A stretch of 64,000 bases of DNA from positions 1 to 64,000 of the forward strand of contig NZ_CAKMMF010000023.1 in NCBI RefSeq assembly GCF_927798095.1. The letters are read 5' to 3'. Origin of the DNA: Paenibacillus plantiphilus. GTDB lineage: Bacteria; Bacillota; Bacilli; Paenibacillales; Paenibacillaceae. The notes under the pieces were generated by a model, which worked only from the letters and a program-made list of their open reading frames with translations, searched no databases and was not told the origin of the DNA. This document shows, in pieces, positions 17,172-25,430 of this stretch. Each line of letters begins with the position of its first letter. Positions within the stretch are counted from its first letter, which is position 1. The translations under genes were made by a program, and so were the position numbers.

Positions 17172-17968
17172 TGGAAATCCCTCTTCAGCCGATGCTTCAG
17201 CAGAACACTGCCTAGCAGTAAGATAGACAGCCCCCATATGCCCGCATTCATCAATAAGAACTGATCATGCCACGGCAGTTGAAACAGGGAGGACGATTGA
17301 AGCCCCTGATCGAGCACCATTTGACTAAACCAGACAAACAATGTGACCACAACAGCAGTCTTATATCCAAGCCACATAGCACTTGCAAATCCGACTACGC
17401 CAAAGAAAATAAGCGGTGTAAAGGAACCCAGCACATTCAGCAATGATACCTCTTCCCCCAGTATAAGAAAGCTCAAAGCCAGCGTCATCGTTAATTGCAG
17501 CGCCATCACAATAATAAACCGGGCAAACATTTGATGCGCCAATGGATAATAGCTTAACAGCTCAATAATGTCGTTTCCCTTGTTCTTCGAGCGGAAAGCA
17601 TAACCGATCACGGCAATCATTACGAGTGAGGTCCACTTGATCCATGCCAATAAACCTGCTGCTTCATTAACCGAGCCCGCATGGATCATAATCGTCAGCA
17701 GAAGCATGATGACTCCCGTTAACAGCCAGCTTCTCATTCCGTAGAAATTCCACTGGGATCTGAACAAATTCGCCAGCTTAGACCATGCGGATTGAGCAGC
17801 TTGGGCGGCCTCCAGCTCCGCCCTTGGATCTGCCGGCTTCTGTTCACTCGCTTTAATCCTTGCAATAAGCTGGAAGGACTGCTCACTCGTAGGCTCAGGG
17901 GACGTATAGCGATCCAATCGGCCTCTCCAGTCCCTCTCCAAGCGTGACAGCTCATGATCTTCACTCAT
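17168..17968 (-). CDS. Membrane protein with cytoplasmic N-domain, candidate permease and/or anti-sigma factor
   Basis: A 266-residue protein starting at 17968, 9 bases after AAAGGAG. The first about 80 residues are hydrophilic and helical (SEDHELSRLERDWRGRLDRY, then TSEQSFQLIARIKASEQ), followed by about six membrane helices. Its start overlaps the end of the sigma-factor gene by 8 bases. In B. subtilis sigY operons a small anti-sigma protein (YxlC) and ABC subunits (YxlF, YxlG) follow the sigma gene. The soluble N-domain here may be the anti-sigma part fused to a permease. That is inference from position and layout; no anti-sigma motif such as HxxxCxxC is present. Confidence 0.65.
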   Translation of the reverse strand: MSEDHELSRLERDWRGRLDRYTSPEPTSEQSFQLIARIKASEQKPADPRAELEAAQAAQSAWSKLANLFRSQWNFYGMRSWLLTGVIMLLLTIMIHAGSVNEAAGLLAWIKWTSLVMIAVIGYAFRSKNKGNDIIELLSYYPLAHQMFARFIIVMALQLTMTLALSFLILGEEVSLLNVLGSFTPLIFFGVVGFASAMWLGYKTAVVVTLFVWFSQMVLDQGLQSSSLFQLPWHDQFLLMNAGIWGLSILLLGSVLLKHRLKRDFQ

Positions 17969-18511
17969 TGGTCCCCGCTCCTTTGCGATTATCCTCATTC
18001 AATATTTTCTCCAAATATTTCAATCCGCGCGTAAGTCGAACTTTGACGGTAGAGATGGGAATGTCCAAGGTTAGAGCAATCTCCGCATATTTCAAATCCT
18101 GATAGAAGCGCAAATAAAGAACAGAGCGGTATTCAAAGGATAGCTGATTCAATGCTTCTATCATCCACTTCCGCTCAAGCTGGCGGTCGATAATATGGTG
18201 GACCTGACCCTTTTCCTCCAAGCTCTTGTCCGTATAATGCTCCCGCTTCGTGGATGCTTTCCTCCAGTGGTCCTTGCAGCTATTCGTAGCAATTCTGTAC
18301 ATCCAAGGCTTGAACTGCTCAGGGACATAGCCCCGTTTCGCTTGCTGGTAGATTTTCAGAAAGGTTTCCTGAACAATATCCTCCGCCAGCCCTTCATCCT
18401 CAGCAATCGATACGCATACCCGTACAATAGTTTGTGATACCGGAAAACAAGCGTATCCAGAGCCGAGTCATTGCCGTATGACAGCTGGCTCATATCATCC
18501 TCATCTTGCAT
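17961..18511 (-). pseudogene. ECF-type sigma-70 factor, disrupted by a one-base frameshift
   Basis: The ATG at 18511 follows AGGGGG and opens a frame reading FRYHKLLYGYAYR, then stops early. One frame over, the protein continues perfectly: AEDEGLAEDIVQETFLKIYQ, then FKPWMYRIATNSCKDHWRK (region 2), a linker, and region 4 (LSFEYRSVLYLRFYQDLKYAEIA, then ISTVKVRLTRGLKYLE). The loss of one base within 18405-18409 accounts for the break. The total of 551 bases is one short of 184 codons. It lies 11 bases after the preceding gene and overlaps the next, in the middle of a tight operon. If the break is real, the operon has lost its sigma factor, unless it is read by frameshifting; a sequencing or assembly error is also possible. 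Confidence 0.85.
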
Positions 18512-18522
18512 TCCCGTACCCC

Positions 18523-19209
18523 CTATTTCCAATCTGATTTTCGGTTGAAATGCAGTATTGCCGCCACTACTAGCAGCATCCCCAGTCCGAAATAAAACAA
18601 CCGGTTATAATAGATCCAATCCTCCTGGTTCGATATTAGACCGCTAGTGCCGCTCAATTCGTTGTACACGACAGGCAGATTCAGTAAAGCCGGGCTGAGA
18701 TACATCAATACGGAATCCTGCAATGAAACCATCCAGAAAACCAATCCTGCGAATAACCCGCCCAGCGAATGCTTTCCGATTACTGTTGCAACAACTACGA
18801 TCCCGGTTATCCCTATGTAAACAGGAATCGTAAACAGAAGTCCCTTCCACAGGGAGCTGCCGGCAATAGACGCCAACAGTATCGTAATTAAGCTTAGTAT
18901 TCCGATAAGAAGAAGCGATGCCAGCAGCACTCTCTCTATAATGAGCTTCCATCTGGCAAATGGATACGTAATCAGTTGTCTATAGAATTTCGAGTCAAAA
19001 TCAATCGAGAAGCACCATTGCAAGATGAACACATACAGGAGCAGTGCGGCTCTCTCATAGAATATACTGGATAAGAGATCGATCCTGTCAGGCAAAATTA
19101 AAGTGATGACATATGCCGCAGCCAGAAACAGCAGCAGCAGAATAATAGCAGTCAGTGAAGTGAACCACAGCTTCAGCCATAGTCTCAGCCTAATGATAAA
19201 CCCGCTCAT
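18523..19209 (-). CDS. Integral membrane protein, ABC-2 permease-like
   Basis: A 228-residue, very hydrophobic protein with about six membrane helices and a cytoplasmic loop FDSKFYRQLITYPFARWKLI between helices 2 and 3, a pattern common in ABC-2-type permeases of antibiotic or lipid exporters. The start overlaps the stop of the preceding gene by ATGA. It probably pairs with the 706-residue permease and the first ATPase to form a heteromeric transporter. No substrate clue. Confidence 0.75.
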   Translation of the reverse strand: MSGFIIRLRLWLKLWFTSLTAIILLLLFLAAAYVITLILPDRIDLLSSIFYERAALLLYVFILQWCFSIDFDSKFYRQLITYPFARWKLIIERVLLASLLLIGILSLITILLASIAGSSLWKGLLFTIPVYIGITGIVVVATVIGKHSLGGLFAGLVFWMVSLQDSVLMYLSPALLNLPVVYNELSGTSGLISNQEDWIYYNRLFYFGLGMLLVVAAILHFNRKSDWK

Positions 19210-21326
19210 TGACTGGCTGCTCCCTCATAGGCTGTTAACGCAGCTTCCAGCTTAAATTCAGCCTTGTCTTCGAGCCCTTCATAATGCAGGAACAGATATT
19301 TAACAGCTTGTCTGAATTGTTCCTTGCCGACCTCTTCGTAATGACTCAGCTTGTCTGCTCCTTTAGGCTTTTGCTCATGCGTTGCGTATCGCCCCTCAGC
19401 AGCGTACCAATCGCCAAATTGACCATATCCCGTTTCAATCCCCGAATGATCCAGCAATACCCATATCATCGCCCTTTGCAGCACACTCACATCATCACCA
19501 TAGGATCCAATTTCATTGATGAGATTAGCGACCAACCTATAGGGCATGAACGAAGCATCCACATACCCGATGTCATAGACGCTCCAAGCATAAAATTCCC
19601 GGCTAGGCATAACTCGTGTCCGATCTTGATAATCATCATCCAGAATATAGATCACTTTCGGCGCTATTGGAACCCCCAGCCAGCCTTCCATATAGCTCCA
19701 GCTTTCCTGATAAAGCTCCGTCGTTTTCCTAGCGCCGTCCAACACTTCGGGATGCCCGACGATTCTGGTCTGACCAACCGATGCTTCCTCCAGATTGCCG
19801 CCTATCAGAGATAATCCGTATTGCGTGGCGCCCTTATAGGAACCGTCCTTCGCGCGCGGTATCGTCAATGCCATTGGTATACCGATTTCTTGGCCCATAA
19901 TTGTAACGTCGAATTCCGTGGGATAATCCTCTGCCAACTCCCCGTTTCTTACTTCAAACTGTACATACCTGTCGTCGCGGGCTCTTACGCTCTCAACCAA
20001 GTGACGTTCGCCAATTAGCGGATACCAGCCTGCTTCTTTAGGAAGATAGATCCGGTCAGATTCGACAAAGGCATGCTGCAGCAGACCATCGAAACGAAAT
20101 TGCCCGATATTCCCCTCATAATCTAAGTTCAAATCGATTCTGGCATCGGGTTCAATGGCGTCGTGAAAGTGTATACGTATCCCATCATTATCCCGTGAAC
20201 AGCTCAGCTGCACATGGCTTGAGCAGTCCGTTACCGCTAACTGATGATGTAAGGTAAGTGAAACATCGTTGATCGGTACATCGCCGTTATACGCAATGGT
20301 CAGCTGACTATCGACCTTCATCCAATTCTCAGATGGAAAATAAACATTTAATTGCGTTCGCTCCATTGCGAACGGATATTTCGGACGATCCTCTGGCATC
20401 GTGTAAAAGAGACTCTCTCCATTCGCGCCTTTCGACATATATCGTTGTCCCGTATCCATGAACTGCTCAAGCGCGCGATCATAGTGCTCATACCGGATTC
20501 CGCCAACAAGGATGGCAGGGAGCATCAGAATGATGATCAACGTCATCAGCATTCGTTTCTCAATTCTCAAGCTGCGGTGAGGACGAAACAGCAGAATCGC
20601 AGCGAACAGGATGATCACACCTAACAGGAAGACGGCCAATTGGTGGAGGAGCGCTTCATCAAACACACCATGAATCCCCCATATGCTGTCATATGGTGAA
20701 GCGATATACATGGAATCGTAAGGTGTCAACAAATTAAACCGTGGATTCACAAGGGCGAAGCCATAGCTGTTAGCCTGAGCCAGGAAAGCAATTCCGAGCA
20801 GCGCCGGAATACAGATATAGGCGATCATATTTCTAATCAGAGCAGCGAACAGAAATCCGCAAGAGATGATGAAGAAGATAGCACCCTCCATTTGAACACA
20901 AACATAAGCGAGGTTTCTGATCCACTCCTCCATTCCCATACTGCCGTTTAGAAACCAAACCCCTTGAATAAGCAGCGTCATGCTGGTGAGACAAAGACCG
21001 TACGTTTGGGCGACCAGCCATTTTCCCGCCACCCATTCCGTATTCTTCACCTTATAGGTGACCACCACATGTTCAAATTCGCTTTCATGGTCTTTGCCAG
21101 CCATATAGACAGCCAATAATCCCGCCAGCAATAAACCTATGAGCATGATCCATTGAAAGTTGTTGTAGAACTCCGCAGCAAGCTCCTCATAATGTACCGA
21201 TTGATTCTCGTAAGAGAAAATAACATAGCCCCAGCAAAGCAATAGAACGACAAATGGGAGTATCAGAAATGGATTGCGATTTAACAGACGCAGTTCATTG
21301 CGATAAATGAGCCCCTGCTTGCTCAT
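19206..21326 (-). CDS. ABC permease fused to an inactive M1-aminopeptidase-like domain
   Basis: A 706-residue protein. Residues 1-275 form about seven membrane helices of an ABC-2-type permease. The rest (from about 300) is a large extracytoplasmic domain laid out like the M1 peptidase N-domain and catalytic region (TQLNVYFPSENWMKVDSQLTIAYNG, then DLNLDYEGNIGQFRF). The zinc motif HExxH is absent. The corresponding segment appears to be LVANLINEIGSYGDD, and no GxMEN motif is seen. It is therefore probably a binding or sensing domain rather than a protease. Similar permease-M1 fusions are common in Bacteroidetes and Bacillota. Starts and stops overlap both neighbours (ATGA), so it is part of the operon. 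Confidence 0.8.
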   Translation of the reverse strand: MSKQGLIYRNELRLLNRNPFLILPFVVLLLCWGYVIFSYENQSVHYEELAAEFYNNFQWIMLIGLLLAGLLAVYMAGKDHESEFEHVVVTYKVKNTEWVAGKWLVAQTYGLCLTSMTLLIQGVWFLNGSMGMEEWIRNLAYVCVQMEGAIFFIISCGFLFAALIRNMIAYICIPALLGIAFLAQANSYGFALVNPRFNLLTPYDSMYIASPYDSIWGIHGVFDEALLHQLAVFLLGVIILFAAILLFRPHRSLRIEKRMLMTLIIILMLPAILVGGIRYEHYDRALEQFMDTGQRYMSKGANGESLFYTMPEDRPKYPFAMERTQLNVYFPSENWMKVDSQLTIAYNGDVPINDVSLTLHHQLAVTDCSSHVQLSCSRDNDGIRIHFHDAIEPDARIDLNLDYEGNIGQFRFDGLLQHAFVESDRIYLPKEAGWYPLIGERHLVESVRARDDRYVQFEVRNGELAEDYPTEFDVTIMGQEIGIPMALTIPRAKDGSYKGATQYGLSLIGGNLEEASVGQTRIVGHPEVLDGARKTTELYQESWSYMEGWLGVPIAPKVIYILDDDYQDRTRVMPSREFYAWSVYDIGYVDASFMPYRLVANLINEIGSYGDDVSVLQRAMIWVLLDHSGIETGYGQFGDWYAAEGRYATHEQKPKGADKLSHYEEVGKEQFRQAVKYLFLHYEGLEDKAEFKLEAALTAYEGAASQ

Positions 21327-22198
21327 GAAGTCACCCCGTTAATGACGGCCATATACCCGTCCTCCATTGTCGGCTGCATGGCAGCGGCATGAGGTGACGG
21401 AGGTCTCCTCGCTACGACCCGAAAGATAGAATCGTTCATTTCCCTTCTGCTGGAAATAATGACATGCTCCTTCTCAATCCTGTCATAATCAGCATAGGGC
21501 ACTTGGAATTCCCAGATACAATGCAGGGCTTGCTGCGCCAGATCGCCAGTCGTTCCCTGATACAGCACTTGGCCGTTATTCAAGACCGCCACCCTCTCGC
21601 AGCTGGATTCAATATCGCTAATAATGTGAGTGGACAGGATGATCGTATAATCCTTGCTCAGCCTCTCGATGACATTGCGGAATCGAATCCGTTCGGATGG
21701 ATCAAGTCCCGCCGTTGGTTCATCCAGCATGATGAATTTCGGATTGCCGAGCAGCGCTTGCGCGATTCCAAGCCGTCTTGCCATGCCGCCTGAGAAGCTT
21801 TTAATTTTTTTATCGGCATGCGGCACAAGATTAACCTCTTCCAACAAACGTTCGACTTGATCGGATCTTTCCTGGCGATTCGCAATTCCCTTCAACGACC
21901 CTGCATAGTGCAGAAACTCCCTGCCCGTGAATTGCTGCGGTGCGTGGAAATGCTGAGGCAAATAACCAAGCAGACCTCGGACTTTGTCTCCTTCCTTATT
22001 CAGATCAGCGCCATATATCGTAACTTCCCCATCGTCATACGGCAGGATGGTGCTTAGAATTTTCATTAAAGTCGTCTTGCCCGCGCCATTAGGTCCAAGC
22101 AAACCGAACAAGCCAGTCCCAATTTCCAGATGAATATCCGTTAATGCTTGCGTGCTTCGATATGTTTTATGTAATCCAGCGATCGTTACCGTATTCAT
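21323..22198 (-). CDS. ABC transporter ATP-binding protein (first gene of sigma/ABC operon)
   Basis: A 291-residue ATPase: Walker A GPNGAGKTT, signature SFSGGMARRLG, Walker B FIMLDEPTAGLD and switch His in ILSTHIISDIE. About 80 residues beyond the core form a C-terminal accessory domain, as in antibiotic-export (DrrA/BcrA-like) ATPases. The start at 22198 follows GGGGAG by 8 bases. It opens the operon running to 16461; its stop overlaps the start of the permease-M1 gene. It is divergent from the deacetylase gene, with 175 bases between. Confidence 0.9.
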   Translation of the reverse strand: MNTVTIAGLHKTYRSTQALTDIHLEIGTGLFGLLGPNGAGKTTLMKILSTILPYDDGEVTIYGADLNKEGDKVRGLLGYLPQHFHAPQQFTGREFLHYAGSLKGIANRQERSDQVERLLEEVNLVPHADKKIKSFSGGMARRLGIAQALLGNPKFIMLDEPTAGLDPSERIRFRNVIERLSKDYTIILSTHIISDIESSCERVAVLNNGQVLYQGTTGDLAQQALHCIWEFQVPYADYDRIEKEHVIISSRREMNDSIFRVVARRPPSPHAAAMQPTMEDGYMAVINGVTS

Positions 22199-22373
22199 AG
22201 GCTTTACTCCCCTGCGATCCAATTTCTAACCTTAACACGTACAGAAGAGTGAAATTGTTACATGCAGCATCAATTTTTCATTCAGAGATAAGGAACATTT
22301 TCTATCCATATGCCGTCTATCTATATGCTGTAATTACACATAAATAGATACAAGACAGGGGAAATTTAGGCGT

Positions 22374-23486
22374 ATGACATTAAAAACAAAGTTCATTCTA
22401 TTATCCATTCTCGTAGCAATCAGCACCTCCGTATTCAGCTTCTTTGTCATCCAGCGGTATCATGCGAAGATACCCCTTATCAACCGAATGTTTGCCGATC
22501 AAACCAAGGCATCACAGCCGAAAGCGCCAGTTAATCAATACGAGGGATTGGAGCCTGAATCCATAGATCCTGATGGCGTCTATTATCAGAATCGTGTTCT
22601 CATCCTAATGTATCATGACATTAGTCCGAATCCGATCGACAGAGGGACGCTGTCTGTCGCTAATTTCGAACAGCAGCTGGAATTAATGAAGAGCAATAAC
22701 TTCCATTGGATAACGATGAGTCAATACAGGGATTTTATTCTGCATGACTCCCCGATTCCGGACAATGCAGTTCTTCTTACTTTTGACGATGGCTATGAAT
22801 CTCTCTATACGTATGCCTTCCCCCTGCTGAAGAAATATCAAGCGCCTGCTTCGAGCTTTCTCATTGTCAATGCAATCGACAATCCGCTGCATACAGGTGT
22901 TCCCAAGGTAACCTGGGAGCAGGTTGGGCTGATGCATAAGAACGGCATTGATTTCTTCAGTCATACGTACGACTCACACAGGTTTGCTCTCGCCGATCCT
23001 GCGAGCGATACACGAATCGCGATGCTCTCCGGGCCGATCTACTTGAAGGATGAGAATCGGCTGGAGACCGAAACAGAGTACGAGCAGCGCGTGACTGATG
23101 ACCTGAAGAAGGCCAACGACATCCTGCATCAGAAGCTTGGCAGACCCAATTATGTGCTTGCCTTTCCTTATGGGGAATTCTCCAAATCACTCCCGAAAAT
23201 TGGGGAGAAGCTGGGAATCGATCTCATGCTGACCGTAAGAGACGGACTTAACAAAACCGGACAAACGACCGGCTTCCGGGTGAACGCAGGCGGCATGTCG
23301 AATGACCCCGTGCTGCAGATATCGCTTATGAAGCATGCCGAGACACTGCTTGGTAGCAAACAATTCGATGACGGTTCCGAAGCCCGCCTATATACACTAT
23401 CGGCCATGCTTTTCCTTATGCTCCTCGGCGTCTTCTGGTTATGGATGGGCCGGAGGCTGCTTGTGCTAAGAGCGAGAGCGGCGTAA
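22374..23486 (+). CDS. Membrane-anchored polysaccharide deacetylase (NodB fold)
   Basis: A 370-residue protein. An N-terminal membrane segment (FILLSILVAISTSVFSFFVI) is followed by an extracellular NodB-homology domain: LMYHDI, LLTFDDGYES (catalytic Asp and metal Asp) and SHTYDSH (metal His pair). A second hydrophobic segment at the end (LSAMLFLMLLGVFWLWMG) gives the protein two anchors. It resembles the IcaB/PgaB and PdaA-like deacetylases, which remove N-acetyl groups from cell-wall or exopolysaccharide glucosamine. Genes of the glycan pathway itself are not adjacent, so the substrate is open. It is transcribed alone and away from the ABC operon. Confidence 0.88.
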   Translation: MTLKTKFILLSILVAISTSVFSFFVIQRYHAKIPLINRMFADQTKASQPKAPVNQYEGLEPESIDPDGVYYQNRVLILMYHDISPNPIDRGTLSVANFEQQLELMKSNNFHWITMSQYRDFILHDSPIPDNAVLLTFDDGYESLYTYAFPLLKKYQAPASSFLIVNAIDNPLHTGVPKVTWEQVGLMHKNGIDFFSHTYDSHRFALADPASDTRIAMLSGPIYLKDENRLETETEYEQRVTDDLKKANDILHQKLGRPNYVLAFPYGEFSKSLPKIGEKLGIDLMLTVRDGLNKTGQTTGFRVNAGGMSNDPVLQISLMKHAETLLGSKQFDDGSEARLYTLSAMLFLMLLGVFWLWMGRRLLVLRARAA

Positions 23487-23502
23487 CCCACGCCATGAAA
23501 AA

Positions 23503-23536
23503 AACCTCCACCCCCGTTTTCTGGGGAGTGGAGGTT
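23503..23536. terminator. Convergent terminator between deacetylase and nucleotidase genes
   Basis: AACCTCCACCCCC pairs with GGGGAGTGGAGGTT around a short loop. On the minus strand it is followed by TTTTTTT, ideal for the nucleotidase gene, and it lies just after the deacetylase stop on the plus strand. A second hairpin (23580-23602, CGGAGGGT/ACCCTCCG) precedes it on the minus strand. Confidence 0.8.
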
Positions 23537-23625
23537 CATATCCGAGATTGACGTATCAGGGAACAATCCGCTGCGGATTCGGAGGGTTCTTCCGACCCTC
23601 CGCTGTGTTTGCGTGTTATATAGTG

Positions 23626-24189
23626 TTATATACGTTTAGATTCCAAGTTATCAATATGCTGCTTTACCTCCATCCAGTTTGAAGCACGATATACGAAATC
23701 ATTCGCAACAACAGACCTGTTATAGGGCTGTTCATACAAAATAACAGGTTTGTTGACAAGAGCAAACTCCTCCGCATAGTGAGGACCATCATCAATCAAC
23801 ACATCAACCTTTGAATCTATACATTGTTGGAGCTTGTTTTCAATAAGCACAATATTGTGATAATTAATCTTATGACATTTAAGCCATTCAATCGTAACCT
23901 CACGAAAAAGCAATGGTCGAGCAGTAATAATTGAGATTTGATGCTGACTAAACAGCTGCTGCAATATTTCGACTGCCATCGGCAAAGGTGAAGAGTTCCA
24001 ATGAATATCATGCCCGTATGTATGATAAATGGATTCTCGTTCTGCCTGATCCCACCCATATAAGCGGTATATAAAAAAGTCATTCACGTCATCGGGTGTA
24101 AACGATAAACCGGATGCCATATTGTAATAGTGCAAATGAGCCGAGGTGGCATCGAGAACTGTGTTATCCAAATCTACTGCAATATGCAA
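23626..24189 (-). CDS. HAD-superfamily 5'-nucleotidase (NT5C-type)
   Basis: A 187-residue HAD phosphatase. Motif I is VDLDNTVLD at the extreme N-terminus, motif II is ISIITARP and motif IV is DVLIDDGPHYAE. The layout (small cap, DxD near residue 6) fits the NT5C/5'(3')-deoxyribonucleotidase family, which dephosphorylates nucleoside monophosphates in the cytosol. The start is TTG, 10 bases after GGGGAG. It is a single gene and its last residues are basic. An in vivo substrate cannot be read from the sequence. Confidence 0.8.
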   Translation of the reverse strand: MHIAVDLDNTVLDATSAHLHYYNMASGLSFTPDDVNDFFIYRLYGWDQAERESIYHTYGHDIHWNSSPLPMAVEILQQLFSQHQISIITARPLLFREVTIEWLKCHKINYHNIVLIENKLQQCIDSKVDVLIDDGPHYAEEFALVNKPVILYEQPYNRSVVANDFVYRASNWMEVKQHIDNLESKRI

Positions 24190-24380
24190 TGGTCAACAAC
24201 TCCCCAACAATAAGTATCATCCCTTCCTACGAACCAATTATACCATATGTTGGATTGTGATTTTCCGATCGCTGGCGCTTCTACAGGTTCATTCTTCCTG
24301 CTCCGCTCCCTTGTCCATTTCATAAGTTCGTTTCATATAGCTACCTCTTTAATGGGAGGGGCCAGCTTGAATAGAGCTGC

Positions 24381-24834
24381 TCAATAATTGGTTTGCATCA
24401 TTTCATTTATTGCATTTGAGAGGCTTGACATTAACTCACCATGCTTTTCCTCAGACCATTGGAAGCTTGATTCTGTCCAATTGGATTCAGGATACGTCCA
24501 TACTGGATTCTTTCGGTTATACTCCGGCTCCCACTCGTATCGCGGAAATAAATGAGCATGCAAAAAAGCCGCCTCATTTCCGTATATGGAATAGTTAACT
24601 CGCAGTGGATGACATACTTTCTCAATTGCCTCACCTAGCAAACTCATATCGAGCAAAAATTCAGTTCTTGCTTTTATATCAAGATCATTCAGATTCGCGA
24701 CTTTCGGAGTTCTGATAAGCAAACAATAACCAGGCAAGAATTGTGTGTAGCCGAATAACGCGAAACCTGTTCTCATCCGTGCCAGCAGCGTTGGATTTTC
24801 CCCGCGTTCTGCTGATGCAATAGGATCCCTTCAC
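24381..24834 (-). pseudogene. HIT-family protein, 5' end frameshifted
   Basis: The body (24381-24828) encodes the histidine-triad fold, ending its active-site strand in FLHAHLFPRYEWEPE. The conserved upstream part is also present (DPIASAERGENPTLLARM, then FLPGYCLLIRTP), but in this frame no start precedes it: a TGA lies two codons upstream of DPIA. A good RBS (AAGGAG, 24849-24844) leads to a GTG at 24834 in another frame, reading Val-Lys-Gly just before the break. A one- or two-base indel near 24826-24831 explains this. The ATG at 24776 would give a 131-residue product lacking the first strand. HIT proteins hydrolyse dinucleotide polyphosphates or act as nucleotide hydrolases. Confidence 0.75.
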
Positions 24835-25006
24835 AAAATTCAACTCCTTACCCTCTTATATGGACAGATCAGAGATTCCCTTCGTTACAATTCTCGCATA
24901 CTCGCATAACTGAAGCGTCTATAGTAGAATGATTTCTATGCAATAATAAACATAGGAGCTCGGTCGGTTATTCCGAGAAGCTTATAAACAAGTTAGAGGT
25001 GTCCGA

Positions 25007-25300
25007 ATGGCTATCAGCTTCACTGGTTCTATCATAGCACGGTTAAAAAAAGAAATCGCTAATACCGAAAGGGAAATGCTAGAGCGGGGAAAGAAGAAGG
25101 AAAAGGCTCTGTTTAAAATCAATCAATTGGAAAAGGATATTAAACTAAGTTTTTCACCCAGCGACCTCAGCAGCAAAATGACACGAATCAGCAAATTAAA
25201 AGCTGAAATAAGTAAAATCAACGGTTTGCAAACTACGTTATCCAAGCAGCTGGTTATGAAAAAGGCTTCACTAAAAAAATTGCTCTCCCAAGATCAGTGA
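25007..25300 (+). CDS. Small coiled-coil protein of unknown function
   Basis: A 97-residue, Lys/Glu-rich protein with no Cys, Trp or His. Two long helices with heptad leucine/isoleucine spacing (residues about 8-45 and 60-95) are split by SFSPSDLSSK. The RBS AGAGGTG precedes the ATG. There is no signal peptide or membrane segment. It stands alone between the HIT gene and the MalT-like gene, in a different orientation from both. It is not recognised; a structural or partner-binding helix hairpin is likely. Confidence 0.65.
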   Translation: MAISFTGSIIARLKKEIANTEREMLERGKKKEKALFKINQLEKDIKLSFSPSDLSSKMTRISKLKAEISKINGLQTTLSKQLVMKKASLKKLLSQDQ

Positions 25301-25430
25301 CCCCTGAATAGCAGCTCTAACAGCTGGAATTTCCATGACTTTTCAACGGTCGCATTTGATCCCGGAAGCCACCAGAATGACCCCGCTCCTGCATCTCAGC
25401 AGGACGGCTGACAGCCTCCGCTCTCGTTGC

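Noticed and set aside
24289..24336. Mini-frame of 15 codons on the minus strand with a GAGG ahead
   Set aside because: Very short, no conservation evidence and not in a leader-peptide setting for the nucleotidase gene; could be chance.
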